Notes under the pieces: generated by a model | What the model was told of the DNA's origin: nothing | Seen by the model: only the letters and a program-made list of their open reading frames with translations | Database searches by the model: none | Part shown: positions 1-5,675 of the stretch, one piece after another | Position numbering within the stretch: the stretch's first letter is position 1 | Layout of the letters: every line of letters begins with the position of its first letter | Program-made: the position numbers and the translations under genes | Assembly: GCA_030679635.1 (NCBI GenBank) | Contig: JAUXSZ010000023.1 | Span: 1-7,428, forward strand | Origin: Sulfuricurvum sp. | GTDB lineage: Bacteria; Campylobacterota; Campylobacteria; Campylobacterales; Sulfurimonadaceae | Length of the DNA: 7,428 nucleotides | Direction: 5' to 3'

Positions 1-170
1 AACTGACGGCCATTATGGACGGTAAACGTCAAGCCGATCATATCAGGCAAGATCACGCTACGGCGTGACCATGTCTTAATAGGCTTGTTGCTTTTCGTCT
101 CTTTGGCAGCAATCACTTTTTTCATTAGGTGTCCGTCAACGAACGGTCCTTTTTTTACTGATCTAGCCAT
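1..170 (-). CDS. rpsS: 30S ribosomal protein S19, N-terminal part (cut by window edge)
   Basis: The first 56 residues are visible and begin MARSVKKGPFVDGHL, the highly conserved S19 N-terminus. They run through TWSRRSVILPDMIG and TFTVHNG before the window ends, so the C-terminal third is missing only because of the boundary. S19 binds 16S rRNA in the head of the small subunit together with S13 and contacts the A-site finger and tRNA region. The ATG lies three bases after the rplB stop. Its Shine-Dalgarno sequence (AGAGGT) is embedded in the last codons of rplB, so translation is probably coupled to rplB. It is the sixth gene of the S10 operon, in the usual order. Identification is from direct reading of the translated sequence and is secure. 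Confidence 0.97.
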   Translation of the reverse strand, partial: MARSVKKGPFVDGHLMKKVIAAKETKSNKPIKTWSRRSVILPDMIGLTFTVHNGRQ

Positions 171-173
171 ACC

Positions 174-1013
174 CTACCTCTTCGGATTTGATTTACGGCG
201 AGTAATAATAAGTCTATCACTTGCTTTCTTATGACGTGTTTTAGCACCTTTAGTCGGTTTACCCCATGGAGTAACCGGGTGACGTCCTGAGTTTGTCTTA
301 CCTTCACCACCACCGTGCGGGTGATCGATAGGATTCATCGCAGAACCACGTGTTTGAGGACGGATACCCATATGACGAGTACGACCCGCTTTTCCGATAA
401 CGATATTGATATACTCTTCGTTACCGACAGTACCAATCGTTGCCATACATTCGCCAAGAACGTAACGCATTTCGCTTGATGGAAGACGTACAGATACGTA
501 CTTACCTTCACGTCCCATAATTTGAGCAGATGTTCCAGCTGAACGAACAATTTGTCCGCCTTTACCAGGTTTAAGCTCAAGGTTATGAATCGTGGTACCC
601 ACAGGGATATTCATCATTTTCATGGCGTTACCCGCTTTGATATCCAAACCGCTCTCAGCAGCAGCAACAGAGTCACCAACGATCAGACCTTTTGGCTGAA
701 GGATGTAACGCTTGTCACCGTCTGCGTAATTAACAAGAGCGATGCGGCAGTTACGGTATGGATCGTATTCGATCGCAGCTACTGTACCTGAAACACCAAA
801 CTTGTTACGCTTGAAATCAATAATACGGTAAAGCTTTTTAGCTCCCGCTTCTTTATGACGTGATGTAATACGGCCGTTATTGTTACGTCCTGCGTGAGCA
901 GTCAGTTTTGTCAACAATGAACGAACAGAAGCTTTTGCTGTAATGTCCGAGTTGTCAACGTTTGTCATGAAACGTCGGCTCGGGGTGGTTGGTTTATAGG
1001 TTTTGATTGCCAT
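174..1013 (-). CDS. rplB: 50S ribosomal protein L2
   Basis: A full-length L2 of 279 residues, close to the usual 270-280. L2 binds 23S rRNA, is needed for subunit association and lies near the peptidyl transferase centre. The RNA-binding OB-fold part is recognisable from GRNNNGRITSRHKEAG (residues 43-58) and the IEYDPYRNCRIAL stretch near 81-93. The C-terminal SH3-like part holds the hallmark NPIDHPHGGGEG (227-238), with the histidine discussed for peptidyl transferase function, followed by a basic tail. The ATG is two bases after the rplW stop and the only ribosome-binding candidate is a weak GGTG, consistent with translational coupling. The N-terminus reads like Campylobacterota L2 proteins (MAIKTYKP, PSRRFMTN), which supports the taxonomic guess. 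No anomalies were seen. Confidence 0.98.
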   Translation of the reverse strand: MAIKTYKPTTPSRRFMTNVDNSDITAKASVRSLLTKLTAHAGRNNNGRITSRHKEAGAKKLYRIIDFKRNKFGVSGTVAAIEYDPYRNCRIALVNYADGDKRYILQPKGLIVGDSVAAAESGLDIKAGNAMKMMNIPVGTTIHNLELKPGKGGQIVRSAGTSAQIMGREGKYVSVRLPSSEMRYVLGECMATIGTVGNEEYINIVIGKAGRTRHMGIRPQTRGSAMNPIDHPHGGGEGKTNSGRHPVTPWGKPTKGAKTRHKKASDRLIITRRKSNPKR

Positions 1014-1015
1014 AA

Positions 1016-1297
1016 TTACACCGCCAAACTATCAATTTGTGCGCCTTCTGGCAATTTAACATAAAACTTTTTAAAGTCATTTTGTTTGCCAGCTAGCCCG
1101 CGGAAACGTTTTACTTTTCCCTTTTGATTCAAAGAGTTAACACGAGACGGAACAATTCCGAAGTACTCTCTGAACACCTCTTTAAGAGCATTTTTAGTCA
1201 TACGTGTAGACGTTTGAACTACGATTACGCCCGCTTCTTGAAGACCAAGGGTCTTCTCTGTATGTAAAATCGATTTGATATCAGTAATATCTGCCAT
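1016..1297 (-). CDS. rplW: 50S ribosomal protein L23
   Basis: L23 is a 93-residue early-assembly 23S rRNA binding protein at the polypeptide exit. There it forms the docking site for trigger factor and for the signal recognition particle, whose RNA is also encoded in this window. Family features visible are the N-terminal ITDIKSILHTEKT (residues 4-16, the usual position of 'I.rPv.TEK'), the helix NALKEVFREYFGI and VNSLNQKGKVKRFRG (53-67), which corresponds to the basic extended loop. The exit-site glutamate expected in the 'TEK' segment is present. The start ATG follows the rplD stop by one base and its ribosome-binding site (AAAGAGAG) lies inside the rplD terminal codons. Length and operon position are normal. 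Confidence 0.96.
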   Translation of the reverse strand: MADITDIKSILHTEKTLGLQEAGVIVVQTSTRMTKNALKEVFREYFGIVPSRVNSLNQKGKVKRFRGLAGKQNDFKKFYVKLPEGAQIDSLAV

Positions 1298-1298
1298 C

Positions 1299-1910
1299 TT
1301 AGCTCTCTTTAATCAGATTTTCCCATACCGCTTTTTCGATTACTACCGAGCGATATGTCGCAGCCAAAAAGGCGTTGAGTTCATTGGCTTCAACTACGTA
1401 AGTAGAAGCAATATTACGGAATGCAAGATAAGTGTTCTCATCAAGAATTTGTTTAACAAGCAATACATCGCGCATGTTCAACGTATCGAACAATACTTTT
1501 GCATCTTTTGTTTTACCGCTCGGTACTTCAATCGAATCAACGATGAAAAGTTTCCCAGCTGTTGCCAAAGCATCCAATGCACATCTAAGTGCTAATTTCT
1601 TTTGCTTTTTGTTAATTTTCTGTGTGTAGTTACGACCCGTGTTTGGACCGTGAGCTACCGCACCGCCGACCCAGATAGGTGAACGACGTGAGCCGGCGCG
1701 AGCGCCGCCTTTACCTTTTTGTGCCCATGGCTTTTTACCACCACCGCGCATTTCTGAACGTGTTTTAGCACTTGCAGTATCCGCACGGATACCTGCTTGA
1801 TACGATTTAACGTACAAGTACAGGTTATGCGTGTGAATGCCGTGAAAGCTTTCAGGCAACGCCAGTTCAGAGGCTTTTTCGAATTTTTCGTTTAAGACAA
1901 TAGCACTCAT
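1299..1910 (-). CDS. rplD: 50S ribosomal protein L4
   Basis: L4 is a 203-residue 23S rRNA binding protein whose long loop lines the exit tunnel constriction. The loop is obvious at about residues 50-89: TRSEMRGGGKKPWAQKGKG, then ARAGSRRSPIWVGGAVAHGP. The tunnel-tip lysine of KGKG, a position linked to macrolide response in other bacteria, is retained. In E. coli, L4 also represses the S10 operon by binding a long leader; the leader here looks too short for that (see the rpsJ promoter). The ATG overlaps the rplC stop by one base (TAATG), a classic translational coupling, with AAAGG upstream. Length is normal for the family and nothing is missing. Confidence 0.97.
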   Translation of the reverse strand: MSAIVLNEKFEKASELALPESFHGIHTHNLYLYVKSYQAGIRADTASAKTRSEMRGGGKKPWAQKGKGGARAGSRRSPIWVGGAVAHGPNTGRNYTQKINKKQKKLALRCALDALATAGKLFIVDSIEVPSGKTKDAKVLFDTLNMRDVLLVKQILDENTYLAFRNIASTYVVEANELNAFLAATYRSVVIEKAVWENLIKES

Positions 1911-2485
1911 TATTTAACAACCTTTACTCGACCTAGAGCACCGTTTGCACCTGGGATTGAACCCACGACAACCAATACACCGTTTTGTGCATCATATGAC
2001 AAGACGTCATTTTTTACAGTAACTTGCTCGTCACCGTAATGACCAGACATTTTGCGTCCTTTTTGGACCTTACCCGGCCACTCACGGTTACCGATAGATC
2101 CACCGGTACGGTGAAAACGGTGTCCGTGGGCGCCTGGGCCTCCACTAAAGTTCCAACGCTTCATAACACCGGTAAAACCGCGTCCCTTGGTGTTGAATGT
2201 ACTTTTAAGCGTTTTTGCTTCGCTCAAAGGTGACATATCCAAGTCGCCTGCTTCAGTGTTTGCAACCGCTAATGTAGCGAACTTATTGAATTCAGCAGAA
2301 AGGTTATACTTCTTTTGCTGACCTTCGATAGGCTTGTTGTGTGCTTTACCTTGACTGTACGCTACTAGCGCAGTCCCATTGTTCACGTCGCAAACTTTTA
2401 CTTCTTTTACTTTTAAAAGAGTTACTACTTTGCTCGGAACGCCGACTGTTCGGCTCATACCGATTTTTTCTACAATATATTCCAT
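1910..2485 (-). CDS. rplC: 50S ribosomal protein L3
   Basis: L3 (191 residues from the chosen start, MEYIVEKIGMSR) initiates 50S assembly and sends a loop toward the peptidyl transferase centre. The signature block is at about residues 99-151: TKGRGFTGVMKRWNF, then GAHGHRFHRTGGSIG and PGKVQKGRKMSG. An in-frame TTG two codons upstream would give 193 residues, but the Shine-Dalgarno AAGGAG abuts that TTG with no spacer while standing six bases from the ATG at 2485, so ATG is preferred. In E. coli the Gln of 'MAGQMG' is methylated by PrmB; here that position reads MSGHYG, with His149. It follows rpsJ by ten bases and overlaps rplD by one. Residues 35-90 are less conserved than the rest, as is usual for L3. 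Confidence 0.97.
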   Translation of the reverse strand: MEYIVEKIGMSRTVGVPSKVVTLLKVKEVKVCDVNNGTALVAYSQGKAHNKPIEGQQKKYNLSAEFNKFATLAVANTEAGDLDMSPLSEAKTLKSTFNTKGRGFTGVMKRWNFSGGPGAHGHRFHRTGGSIGNREWPGKVQKGRKMSGHYGDEQVTVKNDVLSYDAQNGVLVVVGSIPGANGALGRVKVVK

Positions 2486-2491
2486 ACCCAA

Positions 2492-2497
2492 CTCCTT
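2492..2497 (-). promoter_or_regulatory. Ribosome-binding site that fixes the rplC start
   Basis: On the minus strand AAGGAG stands six bases before the ATG at 2485 and overlaps the TAA stop of rpsJ. It touches the in-frame TTG at 2489-2491 directly, which would be an unusable spacing. This decides the rplC start as ATG. Confidence 0.8.
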
Positions 2498-2807
2498 ACT
2501 TGTCCATAGAGCGAACTTCTACGTCCACTTCCGGAGCCAAGTCAAGCTTCATTAATGAGTCAACAGTATCAGGCGTAGCCGATACGATGTCGATCAAACG
2601 TGCGTGCATACGAATCTCAAATTGCTCACGAGACTTCTTGTTAACGTGAGGTGATTTAAGAACCGTATATTTACGAATCTTTGTTGGCAAAGGTATCGGG
2701 CCGCGGATTTCCGCTCCCGTACGCTTTACGGCTTCAACGATAGAAGCTACTGAACGATCAAGCACACGATGATCGTATGCTCTAAGTTTCAAACGAATCT
2801 TTTCCAT
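2496..2807 (-). CDS. rpsJ: 30S ribosomal protein S10
   Basis: S10, 103 residues, the usual length. It sits in the 30S head and in many bacteria also partners NusB in transcription antitermination. Diagnostic sequence includes the N-terminal MEKIRLKLRAYDHRVLD, the GPIPLPTKI segment (residues 37-45) followed by YTVLKSPHVNKKSREQFE (47-64), and the HARLIDI motif near 68-74. The long beta-hairpin loop and the basic residues needed for rRNA binding are intact. It is the first gene of the operon. The ATG is preceded by a good AGAGGA site eight to nine bases upstream. Its stop codon is part of the rplC ribosome-binding site, so rplC translation is likely coupled to that of S10. Confidence 0.98.
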   Translation of the reverse strand: MEKIRLKLRAYDHRVLDRSVASIVEAVKRTGAEIRGPIPLPTKIRKYTVLKSPHVNKKSREQFEIRMHARLIDIVSATPDTVDSLMKLDLAPEVDVEVRSMDK

Positions 2808-2831
2808 AATGTTTTCCTCTATAAAGAACTC

Positions 2832-2847
2832 GTCAGTCGATGCTGAC
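2832..2847 (-). promoter_or_regulatory. Small hairpin in the S10 operon leader
   Basis: GTCAG and CTGAC (5 bp) flank a six-base loop within the roughly 50-nt leader between the likely transcription start and rpsJ. It is modest and unsupported by comparison. It could slow or pace early transcription or be chance. It is far smaller than the E. coli S10 leader, and I see no other structured element in the leader. Confidence 0.35.
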
Positions 2848-2865
2848 TAATGTAAGGCAGCTGAA

Positions 2866-2894
2866 ATTATATCGACAAACCCCTCTAGGGTCAA
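2866..2894 (-). promoter_or_regulatory. Sigma-70 promoter of the S10 operon
   Basis: On the minus strand a -35 element TTGACC (2889-2894) and a perfect -10 TATAAT (2866-2871) are separated by exactly 17 bases. Transcription should start near 2858-2861, leaving a leader of about 50 nt before rpsJ. The region upstream of the -35 is AT-rich in part, as expected of a strong ribosomal promoter. A short dyad CCCT-CT-AGGG (2881-2890) overlaps the spacer and the edge of the -35. This is a sequence match only; no start site has been mapped. Confidence 0.85.
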
Positions 2895-2932
2895 GGATTT
2901 TAGGGGGGATAAATGGAGAATAGTATAAATTC

Positions 2933-2953
2933 ATTTCCTTTTAATAAGGAAAT
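2933..2953. repeat. Perfect 8-bp inverted repeat between divergent promoters
   Basis: ATTTCCTT and AAGGAAAT are separated by TTAAT. The dyad lies about 40 bases upstream of the S10 -35 element and about 40 bases before the ATPase start codon. It overlaps the -10-like TATACT (2953-2958) that could serve the ATPase gene. It has the geometry of an operator for a dimeric repressor, and it could also form a short RNA hairpin in a plus-strand transcript. Its function is unknown. Confidence 0.5.
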
Positions 2954-2991
2954 ATACTTTTTACGCTATCATTTTTCATCAGGAGTATCGG

Positions 2992-4056
2992 ATGAAAAGC
3001 TTATTGGATGAGTATTATCGTTATGATTTACACAACGCCGGATTTATTGAACGGAAGGTCTCATTGCCTGAGGAGTCACTCTCCCTTTGCGGAATCACAC
3101 AGTCGGGAAAAACCTCCCTGATCAAGCAGTATCTCCTCTCTAAAAAAAAATCTATCTATCTTTATCTTGACTGTCGTGATATCCGTTTGGAAATTCATGA
3201 GCTTAATACGGCCCTTGAACCTTTTTGCCGTGAACAGAAAATTTCGATTTTGGTTCTGGATAACTACAGAGAGGATATATCCCTCTTTGAGATCGATCAG
3301 CTCATTCTCTCGAGCGAACGCCCCCTTGATCTTCCTTATACGGTTATCCCTCTCAATTTGCTGGACTATGAAGAGTTTCTGGCTTTTGAGCAAAAGTACG
3401 ATTCCACGGCTCTAAGCCACTTTTTTCAATTGGGGGGATTTCCGGCGATGCACCGTATCCCCAGTGAAGAGCGTTCTTTGTATCTGCAAAAGATTTTTAC
3501 CAGGGCACTGGACGAGGCCGAGCTTGCCATACTGATCCAAGCCACGAAGATGACCACCCAAAAAGTTTCTGCCCACAATCTCTATGAACGGCTCAAACTG
3601 GAACGTAAAATCTCCAAAGACAAACTCTATGTTCATCTCCAGTCACTGTTCGATCGGCGTTACCTCTATGGATTGGAGAAATTCAATCACCCCGGTGCTG
3701 TTAAAAAACTTTATCTTTGTGACATTGCCATCAAACACGCGCTGACGCTTCAAAAACATTTTGGACGGGTTTTTGAAAATCTCATCTATTTGGAATTGCT
3801 AAAACATAACATAGAATGTTATTATGATGAAGGGATCGATTTTTATTTGCCCGAACGTGCTCAAATTATTTTGGCCGTTCCATTTGAGAATGAGCACTCT
3901 CTCTTTAAAAAAGTCGAAGCACTTGAAGCATTTATCATTACGCATGAAGTTCACGAAGTCATTATCGTAACCATGAATTTGGAGAGCACCCTCTCCCATC
4001 CGATCGCCCGGATTGAGATGATTCCGTTTACCCAGTGGGCATTGGGAGAAGAGTGA
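2992..4056 (+). CDS. AAA_14/DUF4143-type ATP-binding protein with degenerate motifs
   Basis: A 354-residue protein that resembles the COG1373-like ATPases (AAA_14 plus DUF4143), whose cellular role is poorly known. Walker A is GITQSGKT (residues 34-41). The Walker B-like strand ISILVLDN (84-91) ends D90-N91, where the family usually has Asp-Glu. LILSSERP (104-111) sits where sensor-1 'TGS' is expected, and PLNLLDYEEFLAF (120-132) matches the 'PLSF.EFL' segment. LGGFPAMHR (147-155) matches 'GGFP'. A winged-helix-like part spans about 190-227. The C-terminal module starts GRVFENLIYLELL (258-270) and keeps GIDF (281-284), but the usual I-E-V-K strand reads LAVP (294-297). A clean AGGAG six bases upstream supports the ATG. 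There is no signal peptide or membrane segment, so it is probably cytosolic. It is divergent from rpsJ and convergent with the OMP gene. The family call is fairly firm; the function is unknown. Confidence 0.75.
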   Translation: MKSLLDEYYRYDLHNAGFIERKVSLPEESLSLCGITQSGKTSLIKQYLLSKKKSIYLYLDCRDIRLEIHELNTALEPFCREQKISILVLDNYREDISLFEIDQLILSSERPLDLPYTVIPLNLLDYEEFLAFEQKYDSTALSHFFQLGGFPAMHRIPSEERSLYLQKIFTRALDEAELAILIQATKMTTQKVSAHNLYERLKLERKISKDKLYVHLQSLFDRRYLYGLEKFNHPGAVKKLYLCDIAIKHALTLQKHFGRVFENLIYLELLKHNIECYYDEGIDFYLPERAQIILAVPFENEHSLFKKVEALEAFIITHEVHEVIIVTMNLESTLSHPIARIEMIPFTQWALGEE

Positions 4057-4725
4057 TTAGAAACGATAACCCAGACCGATAAAGGGTCCTTTTATCTCCA
4101 CATCCGTTCTCATATCAAAATGATCGCTAATCTTTAAAGATTCATAGCGATACCCTGCTTGAGCTTCCAATCCTGCCACTATTTGCAAAACCGCTTTAAT
4201 ACGAGCATCGGTAAAAGAATCCCCTCTATACTCCACATATTTAACATCTCCCGCAATTGTGAGAGGTACCCCTGGAATATCAATACCTGCCGCGACATAA
4301 CCCATCGGAATAACCTCACTCAAGCCCTGAGCCGCTATCCCTGTCCCCTCTATGTTCACGTCTAACACTTTAAACGAGACCCCTACATCCAAATCGACAA
4401 CATTGTCGAGAATCTCATAATAGGGGGTGATATCGCTCTGATTAATCGACACTGTATTCGTTCCAGCGCCTCCGTTTGATCCTGTAAATGAGATCTCAGG
4501 GGTCAAGTCCAAACGTATGTTTGGGATCAGTGGAACCGGATGTTCAAAATAGAGCCCGACTTGGTAGCCCGATTGGCTATCATCATTAAAGTGTGTACTC
4601 GTGGTCTTGTAGTTAAAATCGCCGCTGGCCGTTGGATGGTAATAATCCACCTCTGCCCCAAATCCAACCAACATTGATGCAGAAGCCAGTGATCCGGCAA
4701 GACACATGGAAATAAAAATTTTCAT
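4057..4725 (-). CDS. Small outer-membrane beta-barrel protein, TIGR04219 type
   Basis: From the chosen ATG the protein has 222 residues. Residues 1-16 (MKIFISMCLAGSLASA) form a signal peptide with an A-S-A cleavage site, and the mature chain alternates polar and hydrophobic residues as beta strands do. It ends GLGYRF, with the C-terminal phenylalanine recognised by the BAM machinery. LYFEHPVPLIPNIRL (58-72), ITPYYEILDNVVDLDVG (99-115) and the D-G/D-S-F-T-D region near 164-173 match my memory of TIGR04219 outer-membrane proteins, whose function is not defined. A longer reading frame reaches 4848, but it adds 41 residues before the signal peptide and runs into rnhB. AAGGTG five bases before the ATG at 4725 fixes the start. 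Cys8 is not in a lipobox, so it is not a lipoprotein. Its stop abuts the ATPase stop. Confidence 0.8.
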   Translation of the reverse strand: MKIFISMCLAGSLASASMLVGFGAEVDYYHPTASGDFNYKTTSTHFNDDSQSGYQVGLYFEHPVPLIPNIRLDLTPEISFTGSNGGAGTNTVSINQSDITPYYEILDNVVDLDVGVSFKVLDVNIEGTGIAAQGLSEVIPMGYVAAGIDIPGVPLTIAGDVKYVEYRGDSFTDARIKAVLQIVAGLEAQAGYRYESLKISDHFDMRTDVEIKGPFIGLGYRF

Positions 4726-4730
4726 AAAAA

Positions 4731-4736
4731 CACCTT
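4731..4736 (-). promoter_or_regulatory. Ribosome-binding site that fixes the OMP gene start
   Basis: AAGGTG on the minus strand lies five bases before the ATG at 4725. It places the signal peptide at the true N-terminus and excludes the longer upstream reading frame. Confidence 0.75.
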
Positions 4737-4753
4737 TTAATTTGTATAAAATC

Positions 4754-4782
4754 ATTCTAGCGATTCCTACCTTACGATACAA
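4754..4782 (-). promoter_or_regulatory. Likely sigma-70 promoter of the OMP gene
   Basis: On the minus strand TTGTAT (4777-4782) and TAGAAT (4754-4759) are spaced by 17 bases, giving a leader of about 20 nt. It shares the 83-base divergent spacer with rnhB, whose likely -10 covers the same bases as this -35, so the two polymerases could compete. TATACA closer to the gene is an alternative -10. Confidence 0.5.
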
Positions 4783-4783
4783 T
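4778..4783 (+). promoter_or_regulatory. Possible -10 element of rnhB
   Basis: TACAAT, about 25 bases before the rnhB start, with only a weak -35 match (TTCTAG, 4755-4760) at 17-base spacing. It is the best candidate in the short divergent spacer but is not strong. Confidence 0.4.
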
Positions 4784-4808
4784 ACGACAAAAGAGCAACG
4801 AGGTATAA

Positions 4809-5357
4809 GTGAAATTATGTGGAATTGATGAAGCTGGGCGTGGGCCATTAGCGGGCCCTCTTGTGATGGCGGGTGTCATCTTGCATCAGCACATAGAGGG
4901 GCTCAATGATTCCAAAAAACTCAGTGAAAAAAAACGGGAACTTCTATTTGATATCATTCTTCAACACTCTGCCCATAAAATTGTCCGATTCTCAGCGGAC
5001 CAAATCGATGAGCTTGGGTTGTCTGCCTGTTTGAAAATGGGGCTAGAAGAGATTCTTTTCGTCCTTGATGCAGAAGATTTTTTGTTTGATGGAAATTCGA
5101 CGTTTGGGGTGAATGGGTTGCGAACGATGGTAAAAGCCGATGCCCTGATCCCTGAAGTGAGTGCCGCATCCATTCTCGCCAAAGTGACCCGTGACCGAGA
5201 GATGGTAAAACTCTCTGCGAATTATCCGCAATATCAATTTGACGCGCATAAAGGATACGGCACGTTCGCTCATGTAGAAGCGATTCAAAAACATGGATAT
5301 TGCGAAATTCATCGTAAAAGTTTTAAACTAAAAGCCTTACAGCCCTCCCTCTTTTAG
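4809..5357 (+). CDS. rnhB: Ribonuclease HII
   Basis: RNase HII (182 residues) nicks RNA-DNA hybrids and starts removal of single ribonucleotides misincorporated in DNA. The catalytic set is complete: D7 and E8 in GIDEAGRGPLAGP, D94 in LFDGN and D111 in KADA. The substrate-sensing G-R-G is at residues 10-12. SAASILAKVTRDR (118-130) and FDAHKGYGT (144-152), both family signatures, are also present. The start is GTG: GIDEAG must sit close to the N-terminus, the nearby ATG is out of frame, and GAGGT lies four bases upstream. It is slightly shorter than E. coli RNase HII (198) but complete at both ends. It is divergent from the OMP gene. The next gene, 36 bases downstream, has its own promoter signal. 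Confidence 0.96.
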   Translation: MKLCGIDEAGRGPLAGPLVMAGVILHQHIEGLNDSKKLSEKKRELLFDIILQHSAHKIVRFSADQIDELGLSACLKMGLEEILFVLDAEDFLFDGNSTFGVNGLRTMVKADALIPEVSAASILAKVTRDREMVKLSANYPQYQFDAHKGYGTFAHVEAIQKHGYCEIHRKSFKLKALQPSLF

Positions 5358-5364
5358 AACATCA

Positions 5365-5374
5365 TTGCTATAAT
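5365..5374 (+). promoter_or_regulatory. Extended -10 promoter before the 75-residue gene
   Basis: TTGC precedes a perfect TATAAT (5369-5374), so the TGn of an extended -10 element is present. No convincing -35 is visible, which extended -10 promoters tolerate. The start would fall near 5381, leaving a leader of about 13 nt that is mostly the AAGGGG ribosome-binding site. Confidence 0.65.
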
Positions 5375-5393
5375 TTTTAGAAAAAGGGGCCTC

Positions 5394-5621
5394 ATGATCT
5401 CTCTAACCCATCTCGAATCTGCCCTCGCGGCTGTCGATGCCGAAGTCAAAGCATTGCTGTATGATCAATCGCTCTCGTTAAACCAAAAAGATGAGAAAAT
5501 GCTCCCGTTGCTCAGAGAGAGCAAAGTCCTCAAACAAGCCTATGAAGATTTGTGTTACTTACGCGACAACCCTCCCACGAGTACAGCAGGGTGTAAAGCA
5601 GGGCAATACCGAGAAGATTAA
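5394..5621 (+). CDS. Small conserved-looking hypothetical protein, 75 residues
   Basis: I do not recognise this protein. It begins MISLTHLESALAAVDAEVKAL and residues 3-57 read as amphipathic helix with heptad-like leucines (LTHLESAL, LLPLLRES-like spacing), suggesting a helical hairpin or small coiled coil. The tail from about 59 (NPPTSTAG, then CKAGQYRED) is proline/glycine-rich and probably disordered. There are two cysteines (54 and 67), too few for a clear metal site. There is no signal peptide or membrane segment. Support for being a real gene is the perfect TATAAT 20 bases upstream, AAGGGG four to five bases before the ATG, and a gene-like layout 36 bases after rnhB. The downstream neighbour is the SRP RNA gene on the opposite strand, so its transcript could run antisense to that RNA. 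Confidence 0.65.
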   Translation: MISLTHLESALAAVDAEVKALLYDQSLSLNQKDEKMLPLLRESKVLKQAYEDLCYLRDNPPTSTAGCKAGQYRED

Positions 5622-5660
5622 ATGATAAGATTGTTAATAGTGACTGTTTACTTGATGAAT

Positions 5661-5675
5661 AAAAAGAGGTGAAGA
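5661..5675 (-). terminator. U-rich 3' tail of the SRP RNA gene
   Basis: On the minus strand, after the closing helix of the SRP RNA, the sequence reads CTCTTCACCTCTTTTT, ending in a run of five T (5661-5665). No separate hairpin is present. The closing stem of the RNA itself would have to act as the terminator stem, or the tail is trimmed after termination. The exact end is uncertain. Confidence 0.45.

Noticed and set aside
2992..4056. DUF4143-type ATPase as part of a defence or toxin-antitoxin system
   Set aside because: It stands alone between housekeeping genes, with no partner gene, repeats or transfer signatures nearby, so a defence role is not supported by context.
4726..4848. N-terminal extension of the OMP reading frame by 41 residues
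   Set aside because: It would bury the signal peptide, overlap the rnhB start and catalytic GIDEAG codons, and lacks a ribosome-binding site. AAGGTG before the ATG at 4725 fits instead.
5622..5672. Tiny plus-strand frame (MIRLLIVTVYLMNKKR) starting right after the TAA of the 75-residue gene
   Set aside because: The hydrophobic 16-residue peptide and the TAAATG junction are curious, but there is no good ribosome-binding site and a frame this short is expected by chance.
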